Positions 15,102 to 24,424 of a stretch of 64,000 nt of DNA are shown piece by piece (the first letter of the stretch is position 1; each line of letters begins with the position of its first letter). Source of the DNA: Micromonospora coriariae (GTDB taxonomy: Bacteria > Actinomycetota > Actinomycetes > Mycobacteriales > Micromonosporaceae); NCBI RefSeq assembly GCF_900091455.1, contig NZ_LT607412.1, positions 6,262,001 through 6,326,000 on the forward strand. Reading direction: 5' to 3'. The notes below the pieces were generated by a model. That model saw only the letters and a list, made by a program, of their open reading frames with translations. It had not been told where the DNA came from and did not search any database. A program made the position numbers and the translations under genes.

Positions 15102-16163
15102 CTGGGTGCGGCCGGCCACCGCCGGGTCGCCTGACGGCGCGCCGGGCGTCGCCGGGTCGGCCTCGGGCCGCCGGGGCGCGGCGGTGGGCGCGGGCACGGC
15201 GTACGCGTCCAGCGCGGCGGCCGCCGTCGCCCGGACCTGCTCGGCCAGCTCGACCGGGGCGACCACTGTGACGTCCGGGCCGAGGCCGAGCACGAACCGG
15301 CGGGCCCAACCCAGGTCGGTCACCCGCAGCGACACCAGCCACTGGTCGCCGTCGCCGGCCTCCACCCGCTCGCACGGGTAGTACTCGGTGATCCACCGCT
15401 CGCCCCGGCCGACGCGCAGGGTGATCAGCGGCAGGTCGGGTGACGGGCGGAAGACGCCCTCGGTCAGGTCGTGCGGGACGGCCTGCGGCGGGACGGCGGC
15501 CCGCTCGTCCAGCTCCGTGATCGCGTCGATCCGGTCGGCGCGGAACAGGCGGACCGCCTCGGCGCGGCGACACCACGCCTCCACGTACGCCTGGCCGCCC
15601 ACCATCAGCATCCGCAGCGGGTCGATGACGCGGTCGCTGGTCTCGTCCCGGGTGGCCGTGTAGTAGGTGATCCGCAGCGCCCGGCCGCCCTCCACTGCGG
15701 CGCGCAGCGCCTCCACCCGCCGGTTGTCCCCGGGCAGTCGCACCGCCACCGGCGCGCCCACCAGATCCCCGGCCGCGTCCTCGATCTTTGCGAGGGCCCG
15801 CTCGACGGCCTCCCGGTTGGCCACGCCAGGCGTCTCGGCGAGCATCCGCAGCGCCACCACGAGGGCCAACGCCTCGTCGGGGGTGAGCCGCAGCGGGCGG
15901 TCGATGCCGGCGTCGTAGGTGATGGTCACCCGGTCGCCGTCGAAGGCCATGTCGATCAGGTCACCGGGGCCGTAACCGGGCAGCCCGCACACCCAGAGCA
16001 GCTCCAGGTCCTCACGCAACTGCCGCTCGGTGACGCCCAGGTCACCGGCCGCCTCGGCGATCTCGATGCCCGGCCGGGCCAACAGGTAGGGCACCAGGTT
16101 GAGCAGCCGGGCCAGGCGGTCGGCCGAGGCCCGGGAGCCGCTCCGCGCGGCTGGCCGGGTCAT
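15099..16163 (-). CDS. pafC: WYL-domain transcriptional activator PafC
   Basis: 354 residues. An N-terminal winged helix (ASADRLARLLNLVPYLL, TERQLREDLELL) is followed by a WYL domain (about 150-235) and a C-terminal WCX region. It overlaps pafB by 4 nt, and the two form the heterodimeric PafBC activator of the mycobacterial DNA-damage response. They are conserved beside the proteasome genes but are not proteasome parts. The WYL motif is diverged (ITYYTATRDETSDRVIDP). The last 35 residues are a low-complexity tail. Confidence 0.9.
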   Translation of the reverse strand: MTRPAARSGSRASADRLARLLNLVPYLLARPGIEIAEAAGDLGVTERQLREDLELLWVCGLPGYGPGDLIDMAFDGDRVTITYDAGIDRPLRLTPDEALALVVALRMLAETPGVANREAVERALAKIEDAAGDLVGAPVAVRLPGDNRRVEALRAAVEGGRALRITYYTATRDETSDRVIDPLRMLMVGGQAYVEAWCRRAEAVRLFRADRIDAITELDERAAVPPQAVPHDLTEGVFRPSPDLPLITLRVGRGERWITEYYPCERVEAGDGDQWLVSLRVTDLGWARRFVLGLGPDVTVVAPVELAEQVRATAAAALDAYAVPAPTAAPRRPEADPATPGAPSGDPAVAGRTQ

Positions 16164-17158
16164 CGGGCATCCCCGGTGGCGACCAGTTCGTCGTGTCGGG
16201 CGGCGATCTCCTTGAGTCGCTGGATGACCGCCTCGCGGACCTCCGGCGGGTCGAGCACGCGCACGTCCGGGCCGTATCGGACGAGCTGACCGGCGAGCCC
16301 GTCCGGGTCCGCGTACGGCAGGACCAGTCGGTCGCCGTCCGGGCCGGCGGTCACCTCGACCGCCCAGCGGCGCAGGCCGGCGGCCCGGCCCGGCGCGGCC
16401 AGCACGGTGGCCCGGCCGGTGCGCTCCACCGGGCCGGACCAGCGGGCCACGTGGCTGATCAGGTCGACGCCGGCCGGTGGCTCATAGGCGCCGGGCGCAC
16501 CGGTCACCCGGACCGCGCCGACCACCCGGGACAGCCGGAAGCAGCGCGTCGCCTCGCGGTCCAGGTCGTGGCCGACCACGTACCACCGGCCACGCCAGCA
16601 GACCACGCCCCACGGTTGCAGCCGCCGACGGCTGGGCGCGTCCCGGTCGGGCACCCGGTAGTCGAACCCGACCTCGCGGCGGTCGCGGGCGGCGGCGGTC
16701 AGCGGCGCGAACGCCGGGTCGACGGTGACCATCGGCTCCAGGCCCAGGGTGGCCTGCGGATCCACGTCCACCCCGGCGGCGCGCAGTTTGGCCAGCCCCG
16801 ACGAGGCGGCGGCGGCGAGACCGGCGTGCTGCCACAGCCGTGCGGCGATGCCCACCGCGGCGGCCTCGTCCGGTTCGAGAGGGATGTCGGGCAACGCGTA
16901 CTCGCGGTGGGCGATCCGGTAGCCGGGCTCGGCGTCGAAGACGCTGGCAGTCCCGGTCTCCAGCGGCACGCCCAGCTCGCGCAGCTCGGCCTTGTCCCGC
17001 TCGAACTTGCGCTGGAACGCCTCGTGGTCACGCGCGTCGTCCGGATCGTGCTCGTAACCGGGCACGGTCGCGGCGATCTGCGCGGCGGTCAGGAACCGTC
17101 GCGTGGACAGCAGGCAGATCACCAGGTTGACCAGGCGTTCGGTGCGGGTCCGCGACAC
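16160..17158 (-). CDS. pafB: WYL-domain transcriptional activator PafB
   Basis: 332 residues, the usual PafB length. N-terminal winged helix: ERLVNLVICLLSTRRFLTAAQIA, then a charged linker. The WYL domain lies about 155-230, with VGFDYRVPDRDAPSRRRLQPWGV. GTG 17158 lies 6 nt after a TAGCGT box on the minus strand, so it is probably leaderless. It heads the pafBC operon, with pafC overlapping by 4 nt. PafBC is thought to respond to ssDNA and direct RNA polymerase to DNA-repair promoters. Confidence 0.92.
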   Translation of the reverse strand: MSRTRTERLVNLVICLLSTRRFLTAAQIAATVPGYEHDPDDARDHEAFQRKFERDKAELRELGVPLETGTASVFDAEPGYRIAHREYALPDIPLEPDEAAAVGIAARLWQHAGLAAAASSGLAKLRAAGVDVDPQATLGLEPMVTVDPAFAPLTAAARDRREVGFDYRVPDRDAPSRRRLQPWGVVCWRGRWYVVGHDLDREATRCFRLSRVVGAVRVTGAPGAYEPPAGVDLISHVARWSGPVERTGRATVLAAPGRAAGLRRWAVEVTAGPDGDRLVLPYADPDGLAGQLVRYGPDVRVLDPPEVREAVIQRLKEIAARHDELVATGDAR

Positions 17159-17164
17159 GGGTAG

Positions 17165-17170
17165 ACGCTA
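17165..17170 (-). promoter_or_regulatory. -10 box TAGCGT of pafB
   Basis: On the minus strand TAGCGT is followed by 6 nt and GTG 17158. Confidence 0.55.
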
Positions 17171-17272
17171 GCAGCCGACGCGCCCGAGACGTGCACCCGC
17201 GCTGGCGTGCCGCACATCTGTTCGGATCGGCGGGTCCGGGTCACTCGCCGAGCGCCGCGCGGCCACCGGTCA

Positions 17273-17278
17273 TAGGGT
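17273..17278 (+). promoter_or_regulatory. -10 box TAGGGT of the CDF transporter gene
   Basis: TAGGGT, 6 nt, then ATG 17285. It is divergent from pafB. Confidence 0.55.
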
Positions 17279-17284
17279 GCCTTC

Positions 17285-18286
17285 ATGTCGCAAGCGGGGG
17301 TCAAGACCGAAAGCGTCGGCACAGTGGTCGTCGCCGGGGCGGCCAACCTCGCCATCGCGGTGGCGAAGCTGATCGCCGGGCTGATCTCCGGCTCGGCCGC
17401 GATGCTCTCCGAGGCGGCGCACTCGGTCGCCGACACGACCACCGAGGTGCTGCTCTACCAGGCGTTGCGCCGTGGCGCGCGGCCGGCGGACGCCCGGCAC
17501 CCCTTCGGGTACGGCAAGGAGAGTTACGTCTGGGCGTTCTTCGCCGCCATGTTCACGTTCGTCGCCGGCGCCGGTTTCGCCGTCACCCACGGCGTCACGA
17601 CGATCCTGGTGCACGAGCACAGCGGCGACTACCTGATCTCGTACATCGTGTTGGCGGTGTCGTTCCTCATCGAGTCGATCTCGCTGGCCCGAGCCATCCG
17701 CCAGGTCCGTCGCGAGTCCCGACGCTGGGAGACGACCCCACAGCGGTTCCTGCGACTGACCGCCGACACCACCGTCAAGGCCGTCTTCCTCGAGGACAGC
17801 GCGGCCCTGATCGGTCTGCTGCTGGCCGGTCTCGGAGTCGGCCTGTCGCACGCCACCGGCGACGAGGTGTGGGACGGCGTCGCGTCGATCCTGATCGGTC
17901 TGCTGCTGCTGGCCGCCGCCGGGATCCTGGCCAGCAACAACCTGTCGTTGCTGGTCGGCCGGGCGGTCCCGGGCCGGCTGCGTCAGGAGATCGAGCGGGA
18001 GCTGACCGGGCTGCCCGAGGTGGAACGCATCGACACCCTGCTGACCATGCAGCTCGGTCCGGACGACATCCTGGTCGCCGCGAAGGTCGACTTCCGGGAC
18101 GAGGCCACCGGCGCGGAGATCGAGGCGACCGCCGACGAGGCCGAACGGCGGCTCACCGGGCGGTTCCCGGAGATCCGCTACGTCTTCCTCGATCCCACCC
18201 GATCGCTGCCCGGCGCCGTCGGCGAGGCCCGCAACACCCAGGCTCGACCGAGCCCGGATTCCGACGGCGAACCAGACCCGAGCTGA
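17285..18286 (+). CDS. Cation diffusion facilitator, SLC30A9-like
   Basis: 333 residues, six membrane helices and a cytoplasmic ferredoxin-like C-terminal domain (about 225-305). Helix 2 has the metal-site HSVAD (HxxxD). The matching site in helix 5 reads FLEDSAALIG, with Glu-Asp where classical Zn exporters have His-x3-Asp. This resembles the ZnT9 branch, in which zinc transport is less certain. RHPFGYGKE-like ARHPFGYGKESYVWAF follows helix 2. The gene is in the divergent region between pafB and pafA. Confidence 0.87.
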   Translation: MSQAGVKTESVGTVVVAGAANLAIAVAKLIAGLISGSAAMLSEAAHSVADTTTEVLLYQALRRGARPADARHPFGYGKESYVWAFFAAMFTFVAGAGFAVTHGVTTILVHEHSGDYLISYIVLAVSFLIESISLARAIRQVRRESRRWETTPQRFLRLTADTTVKAVFLEDSAALIGLLLAGLGVGLSHATGDEVWDGVASILIGLLLLAAAGILASNNLSLLVGRAVPGRLRQEIERELTGLPEVERIDTLLTMQLGPDDILVAAKVDFRDEATGAEIEATADEAERRLTGRFPEIRYVFLDPTRSLPGAVGEARNTQARPSPDSDGEPDPS

Positions 18287-18332
18287 CCCACGCGCCGGAC
18301 CACCCGGGCGCGGGGCGCCCGGTCCACGCGGC

Positions 18333-18338
18333 TAGCGT
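18333..18338 (+). promoter_or_regulatory. -10 box TAGCGT of the DUF3866 gene
   Basis: TAGCGT, 7 nt, then ATG 18346. This fixes the start far inside a much longer open frame that begins at 17191. Confidence 0.6.
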
Positions 18339-18345
18339 GCCCGTC

Positions 18346-19431
18346 ATGGTGCGATGGCGGGCGGGGACGGTGGCGGCGCTGCGACGGCAGTGGACCGGGG
18401 CGGTGGAACTGGACGTCGACCTGTCCGACGGCACCCGGATGCGGGCGCTGGCCTACCCCGAGCTGGTCGGCACGCCCGAGCCCGGCGACCGGGTGCTGCT
18501 CAACGCCGGGGCGCTGCTGATGGGGCTGGGCACCGGCGGGTACGCCCTGGTGGTGGCTCTGCCGGACCGGCTGCCGCCGGACCCGCCGGACTCCGGCGAC
18601 ACCCGCGACGCGGGGCACCTCGTCAAGGCCCGCTACACCCCCCTGCAACCGATCCTGCTCGGTGTCGACGAGGAGGCGTCCCCGCACCGGGACGTGCTGG
18701 CCGAGGCCGACGACCTGGGCGGCCTGCCGGTCGTCACCGCCGACCTGCACTCGGCCCTGCCGGCGATCCTGGCCGGCATCCGGGCCGAGGCCCCGGACGC
18801 CCGGGTGGCGTACCTGTTCACCGACGGCGGGGCGTTGCCGGCCTGGTTCTCCCGCACCCTCGCCGCGCTGCGCGCCGAGCTGGCCGGCACGATCACCGTC
18901 GGGCAGGCGTTCGGCGGCGACCTGGAGGCCACCACCCTGCACGGCGGCCTGCTCGCCGCCCGGTACGTGCTGCGGGCCGACGTGGCCGTGGTCGCGCAGG
19001 GCCCCGGCAACCTCGGCACCGGCACCCGGTGGGGCTTCTCCGGGGTGGCCGTCGGCGAGGCGGTCAACGCGATCGCCGCGCTGGGCGGTCGACCCGTCGG
19101 GTCGCTGCGGATCTCCGCCGCCGATCCCCGCCCCCGGCACCGGGGCGTGTCACACCACAGCCTCACCGCGTACGGGCGGGTGGCGCTCGCCCCGGCGGAG
19201 CTGGTGGTGCCCGACGACCTGGACCCGGCGTTGGCCGCCGAGGTGGACGCGGCGCTGGCGCCCCTCGCGGTCCGGCACCGGATCGTCCGGGTGCCGACCG
19301 CCGGGCTCGACGCCGCGCTGCGGGCCAGCGTCGTGGCACTGTCCACGATGGGACGTGGCCTCGACGCCGACCACGCCTACTTCCTCGCGGCGGCGGCGGC
19401 CGGGCGGCACGCCACCACCCTGCTCCCCTGA
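18346..19431 (+). CDS. DUF3866-family protein
   Basis: 361 residues from ATG 18346 (MVRWRAGTVAALRRQW). Sequence such as LVKARYTPLQPILLGVDEE, YLFTDGGALPAWFSRTLAAL, VAQGPGNLGTGTRWGFSG and HRGVSHHSLTAYG matches the uncharacterised DUF3866 family, frequent near actinobacterial proteasome genes. The glycine-rich GPGNLGTG and the HRGVSHHS segment look like ligand-binding loops, but no reaction is known. Start is supported by the leaderless promoter. It ends 6 bp before the convergent bicupin gene. Confidence 0.8.
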   Translation: MVRWRAGTVAALRRQWTGAVELDVDLSDGTRMRALAYPELVGTPEPGDRVLLNAGALLMGLGTGGYALVVALPDRLPPDPPDSGDTRDAGHLVKARYTPLQPILLGVDEEASPHRDVLAEADDLGGLPVVTADLHSALPAILAGIRAEAPDARVAYLFTDGGALPAWFSRTLAALRAELAGTITVGQAFGGDLEATTLHGGLLAARYVLRADVAVVAQGPGNLGTGTRWGFSGVAVGEAVNAIAALGGRPVGSLRISAADPRPRHRGVSHHSLTAYGRVALAPAELVVPDDLDPALAAEVDAALAPLAVRHRIVRVPTAGLDAALRASVVALSTMGRGLDADHAYFLAAAAAGRHATTLLP

Positions 19432-19437
19432 CCCGGG

Positions 19438-20583
19438 TCAGCGGATCACGGGGCGTTTGTCCCGAGGCAGGGCTTCGATCAGCTCCCGGGGCAGGTTGAG
19501 GGTGTCCGCGATGACCTGAGGTGGGGTGTTGGCCATCCACTGCGTCAGGGAGATGTCCTCGAACCGGGGCTTGCGGAACATCTCCAGGAAGACCAGCGGC
19601 TCGTCACCGAGGTTCTCGATGTAGTGGCCGTAGGCGAACGGCACGTACCCGACGTCCCCGGAGCGCATGTCGAAGGTGCCGGCCACGCCACTGCTGGCGA
19701 ACACACCCATCCGGCCGTGCCCGGAGAGGTAGTACTGCCACTCGTCGTCGGTGGGATGCCAGTGCAACTCCCGCATCCCACCCGGGTCGACCTCCACCAG
19801 CGCGGCGCAGATGGTGGTGGACGCGGCGAACTGGGACACGTCGGCGATGCGCACCTGACCGCCGGCGAACCGCTGCGGCTGCTGGGCGAGCAGCCGATGG
19901 CTCAGCGTGCGGGGCACGTCCCCGGTCGGGCTCACCACCCGGTCCCGATCCAGCGGCGGCGGCACCTCTCCGGCGAAGATGTACTTCTCCCGCTCCGGGA
20001 TCGAGTCGAGCTGCTCCGGCCGCCAGCCGAAGTTCTTCGCCAGCACGTCCTTCGGGGTGTGCGCGAAGAAGTCGCTGATCAGGAACGTGCCGTTCTCCGC
20101 GAACGCCCCGTCGTCGAAGACCAGCAGGAACTCGACGCCCTCGTCGAGCGCCTGGATGTGGTGCGGCACCCCTTGCGGGAAGAACCACAGGTCTCCGGCG
20201 CGCACATCGTCGAGGAAGTTCCGACCCTCCTGGTCGACCGCGCTGATCCGGGCGCTGCCGCGCGACACGTACGCCCACTCGGACTGCTTGTGCCAGTGCA
20301 GCTCCCGGTACGCGCCCGGCTCCAGCGCCATGTCCACGCCGCACAGCTCAGTGGCCACCGGTAGCTCCCGCACTGTGATTTCGCGGGTCCAGCCGCCCCG
20401 TTGGATGCGGGTGTGCGCGTCGGAGAAGGAGAACCGCAGGTTGGGCAGCGTGCCCGCGTCCGTGCTCGGTGGCGTCAACAGATCGGGGTTCTGCCGGTCC
20501 CGGACCACGTCGCGCGGGCCGGGATCCTGCCAGCCGGCCTGTCCCCTCTGGGGTTGTGGCGTCGCCCTGCCCCCGCCCGTCAT
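19438..20583 (-). CDS. Bicupin, oxalate decarboxylase family
   Basis: 381 residues with two cupin domains (about 60-200 and 235-355). Each carries a Mn-binding set: ELHWHKQSEWAYV and GVPHHIQ in the first, ELHWHPTDDEWQYY and AYGHYIEN in the second. Between metal sites lies DDGAFAENGTFLISDFF, matching the lid of Bacillus OxdC, whose SENS glutamate is the proton donor. Here it reads AENG, so the Glu is kept, which favours decarboxylase over oxidase activity. No signal peptide or twin-arginine is visible. Cytosolic acid or oxalate metabolism is inferred. Confidence 0.85.
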   Translation of the reverse strand: MTGGGRATPQPQRGQAGWQDPGPRDVVRDRQNPDLLTPPSTDAGTLPNLRFSFSDAHTRIQRGGWTREITVRELPVATELCGVDMALEPGAYRELHWHKQSEWAYVSRGSARISAVDQEGRNFLDDVRAGDLWFFPQGVPHHIQALDEGVEFLLVFDDGAFAENGTFLISDFFAHTPKDVLAKNFGWRPEQLDSIPEREKYIFAGEVPPPLDRDRVVSPTGDVPRTLSHRLLAQQPQRFAGGQVRIADVSQFAASTTICAALVEVDPGGMRELHWHPTDDEWQYYLSGHGRMGVFASSGVAGTFDMRSGDVGYVPFAYGHYIENLGDEPLVFLEMFRKPRFEDISLTQWMANTPPQVIADTLNLPRELIEALPRDKRPVIR

Positions 20584-20731
20584 CGGTCGCTCCCTCCGTC
20601 GGCCTGCCCGATGCCACCGGGGCGCAGCGTGGTGCGGGCGTCCGGCGACCGGCGACGGTTACCCGGCCCGCAGACCCGGGCGGGCCAGCGGTGGCCCGGC
20701 CGGGCCAGCCATCGGCGGGCAGGGCCGAGGA

Positions 20732-20926
20732 TCAGGCGAGGAAGATGAGGGCGAGCCAGCCGCCGACGATGAGCACCAGCGCCAGGGCCAGCACCCAGGT
20801 CGGCACGGTGTACTCGCCGCGCCGGTTACGGTCGATCTCGGCGCGGATCTTCTCCCGCCGGCGTTCGACCCAGTTCTGCCGCTCGGCGCCGCTCTCGGAG
20901 CGGTCGGAAGGTCCAGAAGTCGTCAT
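20732..20926 (-). CDS. Small single-helix membrane protein next to pafA
   Basis: 64 residues: a charged N-terminal half (NWVERRREKIRAEIDRNRRG) and one C-terminal membrane helix (VPTWVLALALVLIVGGWLALIFLA). It is a tail-anchored topology. No named family recognised. ATG 20926 lies 9 nt after a TAGGCT box, so a short-leader or leaderless message is likely. It is 67 bp downstream of pafA on the same strand. Confidence 0.65.
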   Translation of the reverse strand: MTTSGPSDRSESGAERQNWVERRREKIRAEIDRNRRGEYTVPTWVLALALVLIVGGWLALIFLA

Positions 20927-20935
20927 GGCGCGCCC

Positions 20936-20941
20936 AGCCTA
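20936..20941 (-). promoter_or_regulatory. -10 box TAGGCT of the small membrane protein gene
   Basis: On the minus strand TAGGCT is followed by 9 nt and ATG 20926. Confidence 0.45.
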
Positions 20942-20993
20942 CCGGGCCGGCCGGCCCCGCCGGCGGACACCACCGCCGGAGCCGGCACACCCG

Positions 20994-22352
20994 TCACATG
21001 CTGGCGATCAGCCGCTCCACCCGCTCGTCGTACGCCCGGAACGGGTCCTTGCAGAGCACTGTGCGCTGCGCCTGGTCGTTGAGCTTCAGGTGCACCCAGT
21101 CGACGGTGAAATCCCGTCGCTTCTCCTGGGCGTGCCGGATGAATTCGCCGCGCAGCCGTGCCCGGGTGGTCTGCGGTGGGGTCTCCTTGGCCTCGAAGAT
21201 CTCCGGGTCGGTGGCCACCCGGTCCACCTCGCCGCGGCGCTCCAGCAGCCCGTAGAGGCCTCGGCCGCGGCGCACGTCGTGGTAGGCCAGGTCCATCTGC
21301 GCCACCCGGGGGTGGGACAGCGGCAGGTCGTGCTTGCGCTGGTAGCGCTCGATCAGCCGCAGCTTGCTGACCCAGTCGATCTCCCGGGAGACCGGCTCCA
21401 GGTCCCCGGTCTCCACCGCGTGCAGCACCCGGCCCCACAGCTCGACGACCCGCTTGGCGGCCTGGTCGCCGCCGCGACGCTCGACGAACTCGGTGGCCTT
21501 GGCCAGGTATTCCTGCTGGATGTCCAGCGCGCTGACCTCCTTGCCCGAGGCCAGCCGAACCTTGCGCCGGCCGGTGATGTCGTGCGACACCTCGCGGATG
21601 GCCCGGATCGGGTTCTCCAGCGACAGGTCGCGCATCACCACCCCGGCCTCGATCATCCGCAGCACGATGTCGGCCGTGCCGACCTTGAGCAGCGTGGTGA
21701 CCTCGTTCATGTTGGAGTCACCGACGATCACGTGCAGCCGCCGGTAGCGCTCGGCGTCAGCGTGCGGCTCGTCGCGGGTGTTGATGATCGGACGGCTGCG
21801 GGTGGTCGCCGAGGAGACACCCTCCCAGATGTGCTCGGCCCGCTGGGACAGGCAGTAGACCGCGCCACGCGGGGTCTGCAGGACCTTGCCGGCCCCGCAG
21901 ATCAACTGCCGGGTGACCAGGAAGGGGATGAGCACGTCGGCGAGCCGGCCGAACTCGCCGTGCCGGGAGACCAGGTAGTTCTCGTGGCAGCCGTACGAGT
22001 TGCCGGCCGAGTCGGTGTTGTTCTTGAACAGGTAGATCTCACCCGCGATGCCCTCGTCGTGCAGTCGCTTCTCCGCGTCGACGAGCAGGCCCTCCAGGAT
22101 CCGCTCGCCGGCCCGGTCGTGGGCGACCAGGTCGGTCACCGAGTCGCACTCCGGTGTGGCGTACTCCGGGTGCGACCCGACGTCCAGGTAGAGCCGGGCC
22201 CCATTACGCAGGAAGACGTTGCTCGACCGACCCCAGGACACGACGCGACGGAACAGATACCGCGCGACCTCGTCCGGGGACAGCCGCCGCTGCCCGCGAT
22301 AGGTGCAGGTGACGCCGTACTCGGTCTCGAGGCCGAAGATTCGCCGCTCCAT
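20994..22352 (-). CDS. pafA: Pup--protein ligase PafA
   Basis: 452 residues, the family length. PafA activates the Pup C-terminal Glu with ATP and joins it to substrate lysines. Landmarks: GLETEYG (7-13), the ATP/Mg region, [15 protein letters not shown] with catalytic Asp57 and the glutamine-synthetase-like core, [22 protein letters not shown], and [22 protein letters not shown], shared with Dop. ATG 22352 lies 6 nt after a TAATGT box, so it is probably leaderless. Unlike in mycobacteria, four other genes separate it from pafB. Confidence 0.96.
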   Translation of the reverse strand: MERRIFGLETEYGVTCTYRGQRRLSPDEVARYLFRRVVSWGRSSNVFLRNGARLYLDVGSHPEYATPECDSVTDLVAHDRAGERILEGLLVDAEKRLHDEGIAGEIYLFKNNTDSAGNSYGCHENYLVSRHGEFGRLADVLIPFLVTRQLICGAGKVLQTPRGAVYCLSQRAEHIWEGVSSATTRSRPIINTRDEPHADAERYRRLHVIVGDSNMNEVTTLLKVGTADIVLRMIEAGVVMRDLSLENPIRAIREVSHDITGRRKVRLASGKEVSALDIQQEYLAKATEFVERRGGDQAAKRVVELWGRVLHAVETGDLEPVSREIDWVSKLRLIERYQRKHDLPLSHPRVAQMDLAYHDVRRGRGLYGLLERRGEVDRVATDPEIFEAKETPPQTTRARLRGEFIRHAQEKRRDFTVDWVHLKLNDQAQRTVLCKDPFRAYDERVERLIASM

Positions 22353-22358
22353 GGTGTG

Positions 22359-22364
22359 ACATTA
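22359..22364 (-). promoter_or_regulatory. -10 box TAATGT of pafA
   Basis: On the minus strand TAATGT is followed by 6 nt and ATG 22352. Confidence 0.6.
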
Positions 22365-22532
22365 GCCGCCCGGAGGGCCCGTTCGTCACTGTCAGAGCAC
22401 AGGTCGTGCGCGAGGGGCGGTCACATACCGGCTGAGTGCGACATTCCGTCCGGCCGCCAGCGCCCCGGCCGCGGCCCCGACCCGGGGTGTGCCGGCAGCG
22501 GCGCGACGATCCCCACCGGATGCCGGCTCGCG

Positions 22533-22538
22533 TAGAGT
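22533..22538 (+). promoter_or_regulatory. -10 box TAGAGT of the dTDP-glucose dehydratase-like gene
   Basis: TAGAGT, 9 nt, then GTG 22548, leaving a leader of at most a few nucleotides. Confidence 0.45.
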
Positions 22539-22547
22539 CCTGAACCC

Positions 22548-23531
22548 GTGAGGATCCTCGTCACCGGCGGAGCGGGATTTATCGGGTCGGAGTACGTGCG
22601 CATGCTGCTGGGCGCGACCGGCGGCGACGCGGAACCACCCGTGCGCGAGCCGGACGTGGTGACCGTGCTGGACAAGTTGACCTACTCGGGCAACCCGGCC
22701 AACCTCGACCCGGTGCGCGACGACCCCCGGCTGCGGTTCGTACAGGGTGACATCTGCGACCCGGCCCTGGTCGACGAGGTTGTTCCCGGACACGACGTGA
22801 TCGTGCACCTCGCCGCCGAATCCCACGTCGACCGGTCCATCGCCGGTGCCGCCCCGTTCGTCACCACCAACGTGCTCGGCACCCAGACGCTGCTGGACGC
22901 CGCGCTGCGCCACGGCATTCGGCGGTTCGTGCACGTCTCCACCGACGAGGTCTACGGCTCGATCGACGAAGGCTCCTGGACCGAGACCTGGCCGCTCGCG
23001 CCCAACTCGCCGTACTCGGCCTCGAAGGCCGGCTCCGACCTGCTCGCCCTGGCCTACCACCGCACCCACGGCATGGACGTGGTGGTCACCCGCTCCTCCA
23101 ACAACTACGGGCCGTACCAGTTCCCGGAGAAGGTCATCCCGCTGTTCGTCACCAACCTGCTCGACGGCGGCACCGTCCCGCTCTACGGCGACGGCGGCAA
23201 CGTCCGCGACTGGCTGCACGTACACGACCACTGCCGGGGCATCGCCCTCGTGCAGCAGAAGGGCCGCCCCGGCGAGGTCTACCACATCGGCGGCGGCACC
23301 GAACTGACCAACAGGGAACTCACCGGCCGGCTGCTGGAAGCCTGCGGCGCCGGCTGGGACCGGGTGGACCCGGTCCCAGACCGCAAGGGCCACGACCGCC
23401 GCTACTCGCTCGACACCACCAAGATCAGCAAAGAGCTGGGGTACGCCCCGAGCATCGACCTGGAACGCGGCCTGGCCGCGACGGTGCGGTGGTACCGGGA
23501 CAACCGGGCCTGGTGGGAGCCGTTGCGGTAG
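22548..23531 (+). CDS. dTDP-glucose 4,6-dehydratase
   Basis: 327 residues, an extended short-chain dehydrogenase. NAD-binding GGAGFIGS (7-14), active-site STDEVYGSI, SPYSASKAG (YxxxK) and SSNNYGPYQFPEKVIPL are diagnostic of RmlB/RfbB enzymes, which convert dTDP-glucose to the 4-keto-6-deoxy sugar for rhamnose and other deoxysugars. It is on the plus strand inside an otherwise minus-strand proteasome locus, between pafA and prcA, and ends 4 bp before the convergent prcA stop. No other deoxysugar gene is nearby, so its pathway partners lie elsewhere. Confidence 0.9.
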   Translation: MRILVTGGAGFIGSEYVRMLLGATGGDAEPPVREPDVVTVLDKLTYSGNPANLDPVRDDPRLRFVQGDICDPALVDEVVPGHDVIVHLAAESHVDRSIAGAAPFVTTNVLGTQTLLDAALRHGIRRFVHVSTDEVYGSIDEGSWTETWPLAPNSPYSASKAGSDLLALAYHRTHGMDVVVTRSSNNYGPYQFPEKVIPLFVTNLLDGGTVPLYGDGGNVRDWLHVHDHCRGIALVQQKGRPGEVYHIGGGTELTNRELTGRLLEACGAGWDRVDPVPDRKGHDRRYSLDTTKISKELGYAPSIDLERGLAATVRWYRDNRAWWEPLR

Positions 23532-23535
23532 GGAT

Positions 23536-24360
23536 CTACTCGTCCGTCTGCGTGCCCGACTTGTCCTCCAGATCGGCCGACCCGGCGGACGACGTGGGCT
23601 TGTGCGCCTCCTCGGTCGGCGACGCCGGCGCCTCGGCACGATCCGCGGCCGGCGGCTCGGCGCCCCCGTCCAGCAGCGAGGTCAACGCCGCCCCGGTGAT
23701 CCGGCGGAAGGTCCGCCCGACCCGCCGGCGGTCCAGCACCGCGACCTCCAGCTGGTTCGCGGCGATCGTCCGGGCGGCACCGCCCTCCCCACCGACGGTG
23801 CTCAGCGCCTGCACCGCCACCTTCACCGCCTCCCCGAGCGACATGTCCGCCCGGTGGTTCGACTTCAACACGCCGGTGATCGCCTCGGCCTGCCCGCCCA
23901 TCGCCATCCGCCCCGGCTCGTCGTTGACCGAACCGTCGTACGTCAGCCGGTACAACTCGTCGTCGTCGGGGGTGGCACCGACCTCCGCCACGCAGATCTC
24001 CACCTCGAAAGGCTTCGACTGCTCGGTGAAGATGGCGCCCAACGTCTGCGCGAACGCGTTCGCCAGGGCCCGACCTGTGACATCCCGCCGGTCGTAGCTG
24101 AGCCCGTTCAGGTCGGCCATCCGCACGCCGGCCCGGCGCAGGTTCTCGAACTCGTTGTACCGGCCGACGGCGGCGAAGCCGATCCGGTCGTAGATCTCGC
24201 TGACCTTGTGCAGGGCGCTGGAGAGGTTCTCCGCGACGAAGAGCACCCCGCCGGCATAGCTGAGGACCACCGCGCTGCGACCCCGGGCGATGCCCTTGCG
24301 GGCCAACTCGGAGCGGTCGCGCATGATCTGTTCGGGCGAGGCGTAGAACTGCATGGCCAC
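23536..24360 (-). CDS. prcA: 20S proteasome alpha subunit PrcA
   Basis: 274 residues. GTG 24360 is chosen over ATG 24354 because AGGAG lies about 10 nt ahead of it. The alpha-ring N-terminal gate helix ([21 protein letters not shown]) and the proteasome fold ([21 protein letters not shown]) are clear; there is no catalytic Thr. The final 45 residues are acidic and low complexity, ending GTQTDE. Seven alpha subunits cap the PrcB rings and receive the C-terminal tail of ARC. It follows prcB after 64 bp. Confidence 0.95.
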   Translation of the reverse strand: MAMQFYASPEQIMRDRSELARKGIARGRSAVVLSYAGGVLFVAENLSSALHKVSEIYDRIGFAAVGRYNEFENLRRAGVRMADLNGLSYDRRDVTGRALANAFAQTLGAIFTEQSKPFEVEICVAEVGATPDDDELYRLTYDGSVNDEPGRMAMGGQAEAITGVLKSNHRADMSLGEAVKVAVQALSTVGGEGGAARTIAANQLEVAVLDRRRVGRTFRRITGAALTSLLDGGAEPPAADRAEAPASPTEEAHKPTSSAGSADLEDKSGTQTDE

Positions 24361-24424
24361 GGCGGCGGTTCTCCTTACGACGGCACTGTGCTGACGACTG
24401 CTGGCTGGTGGGGGTGAACGAGGG

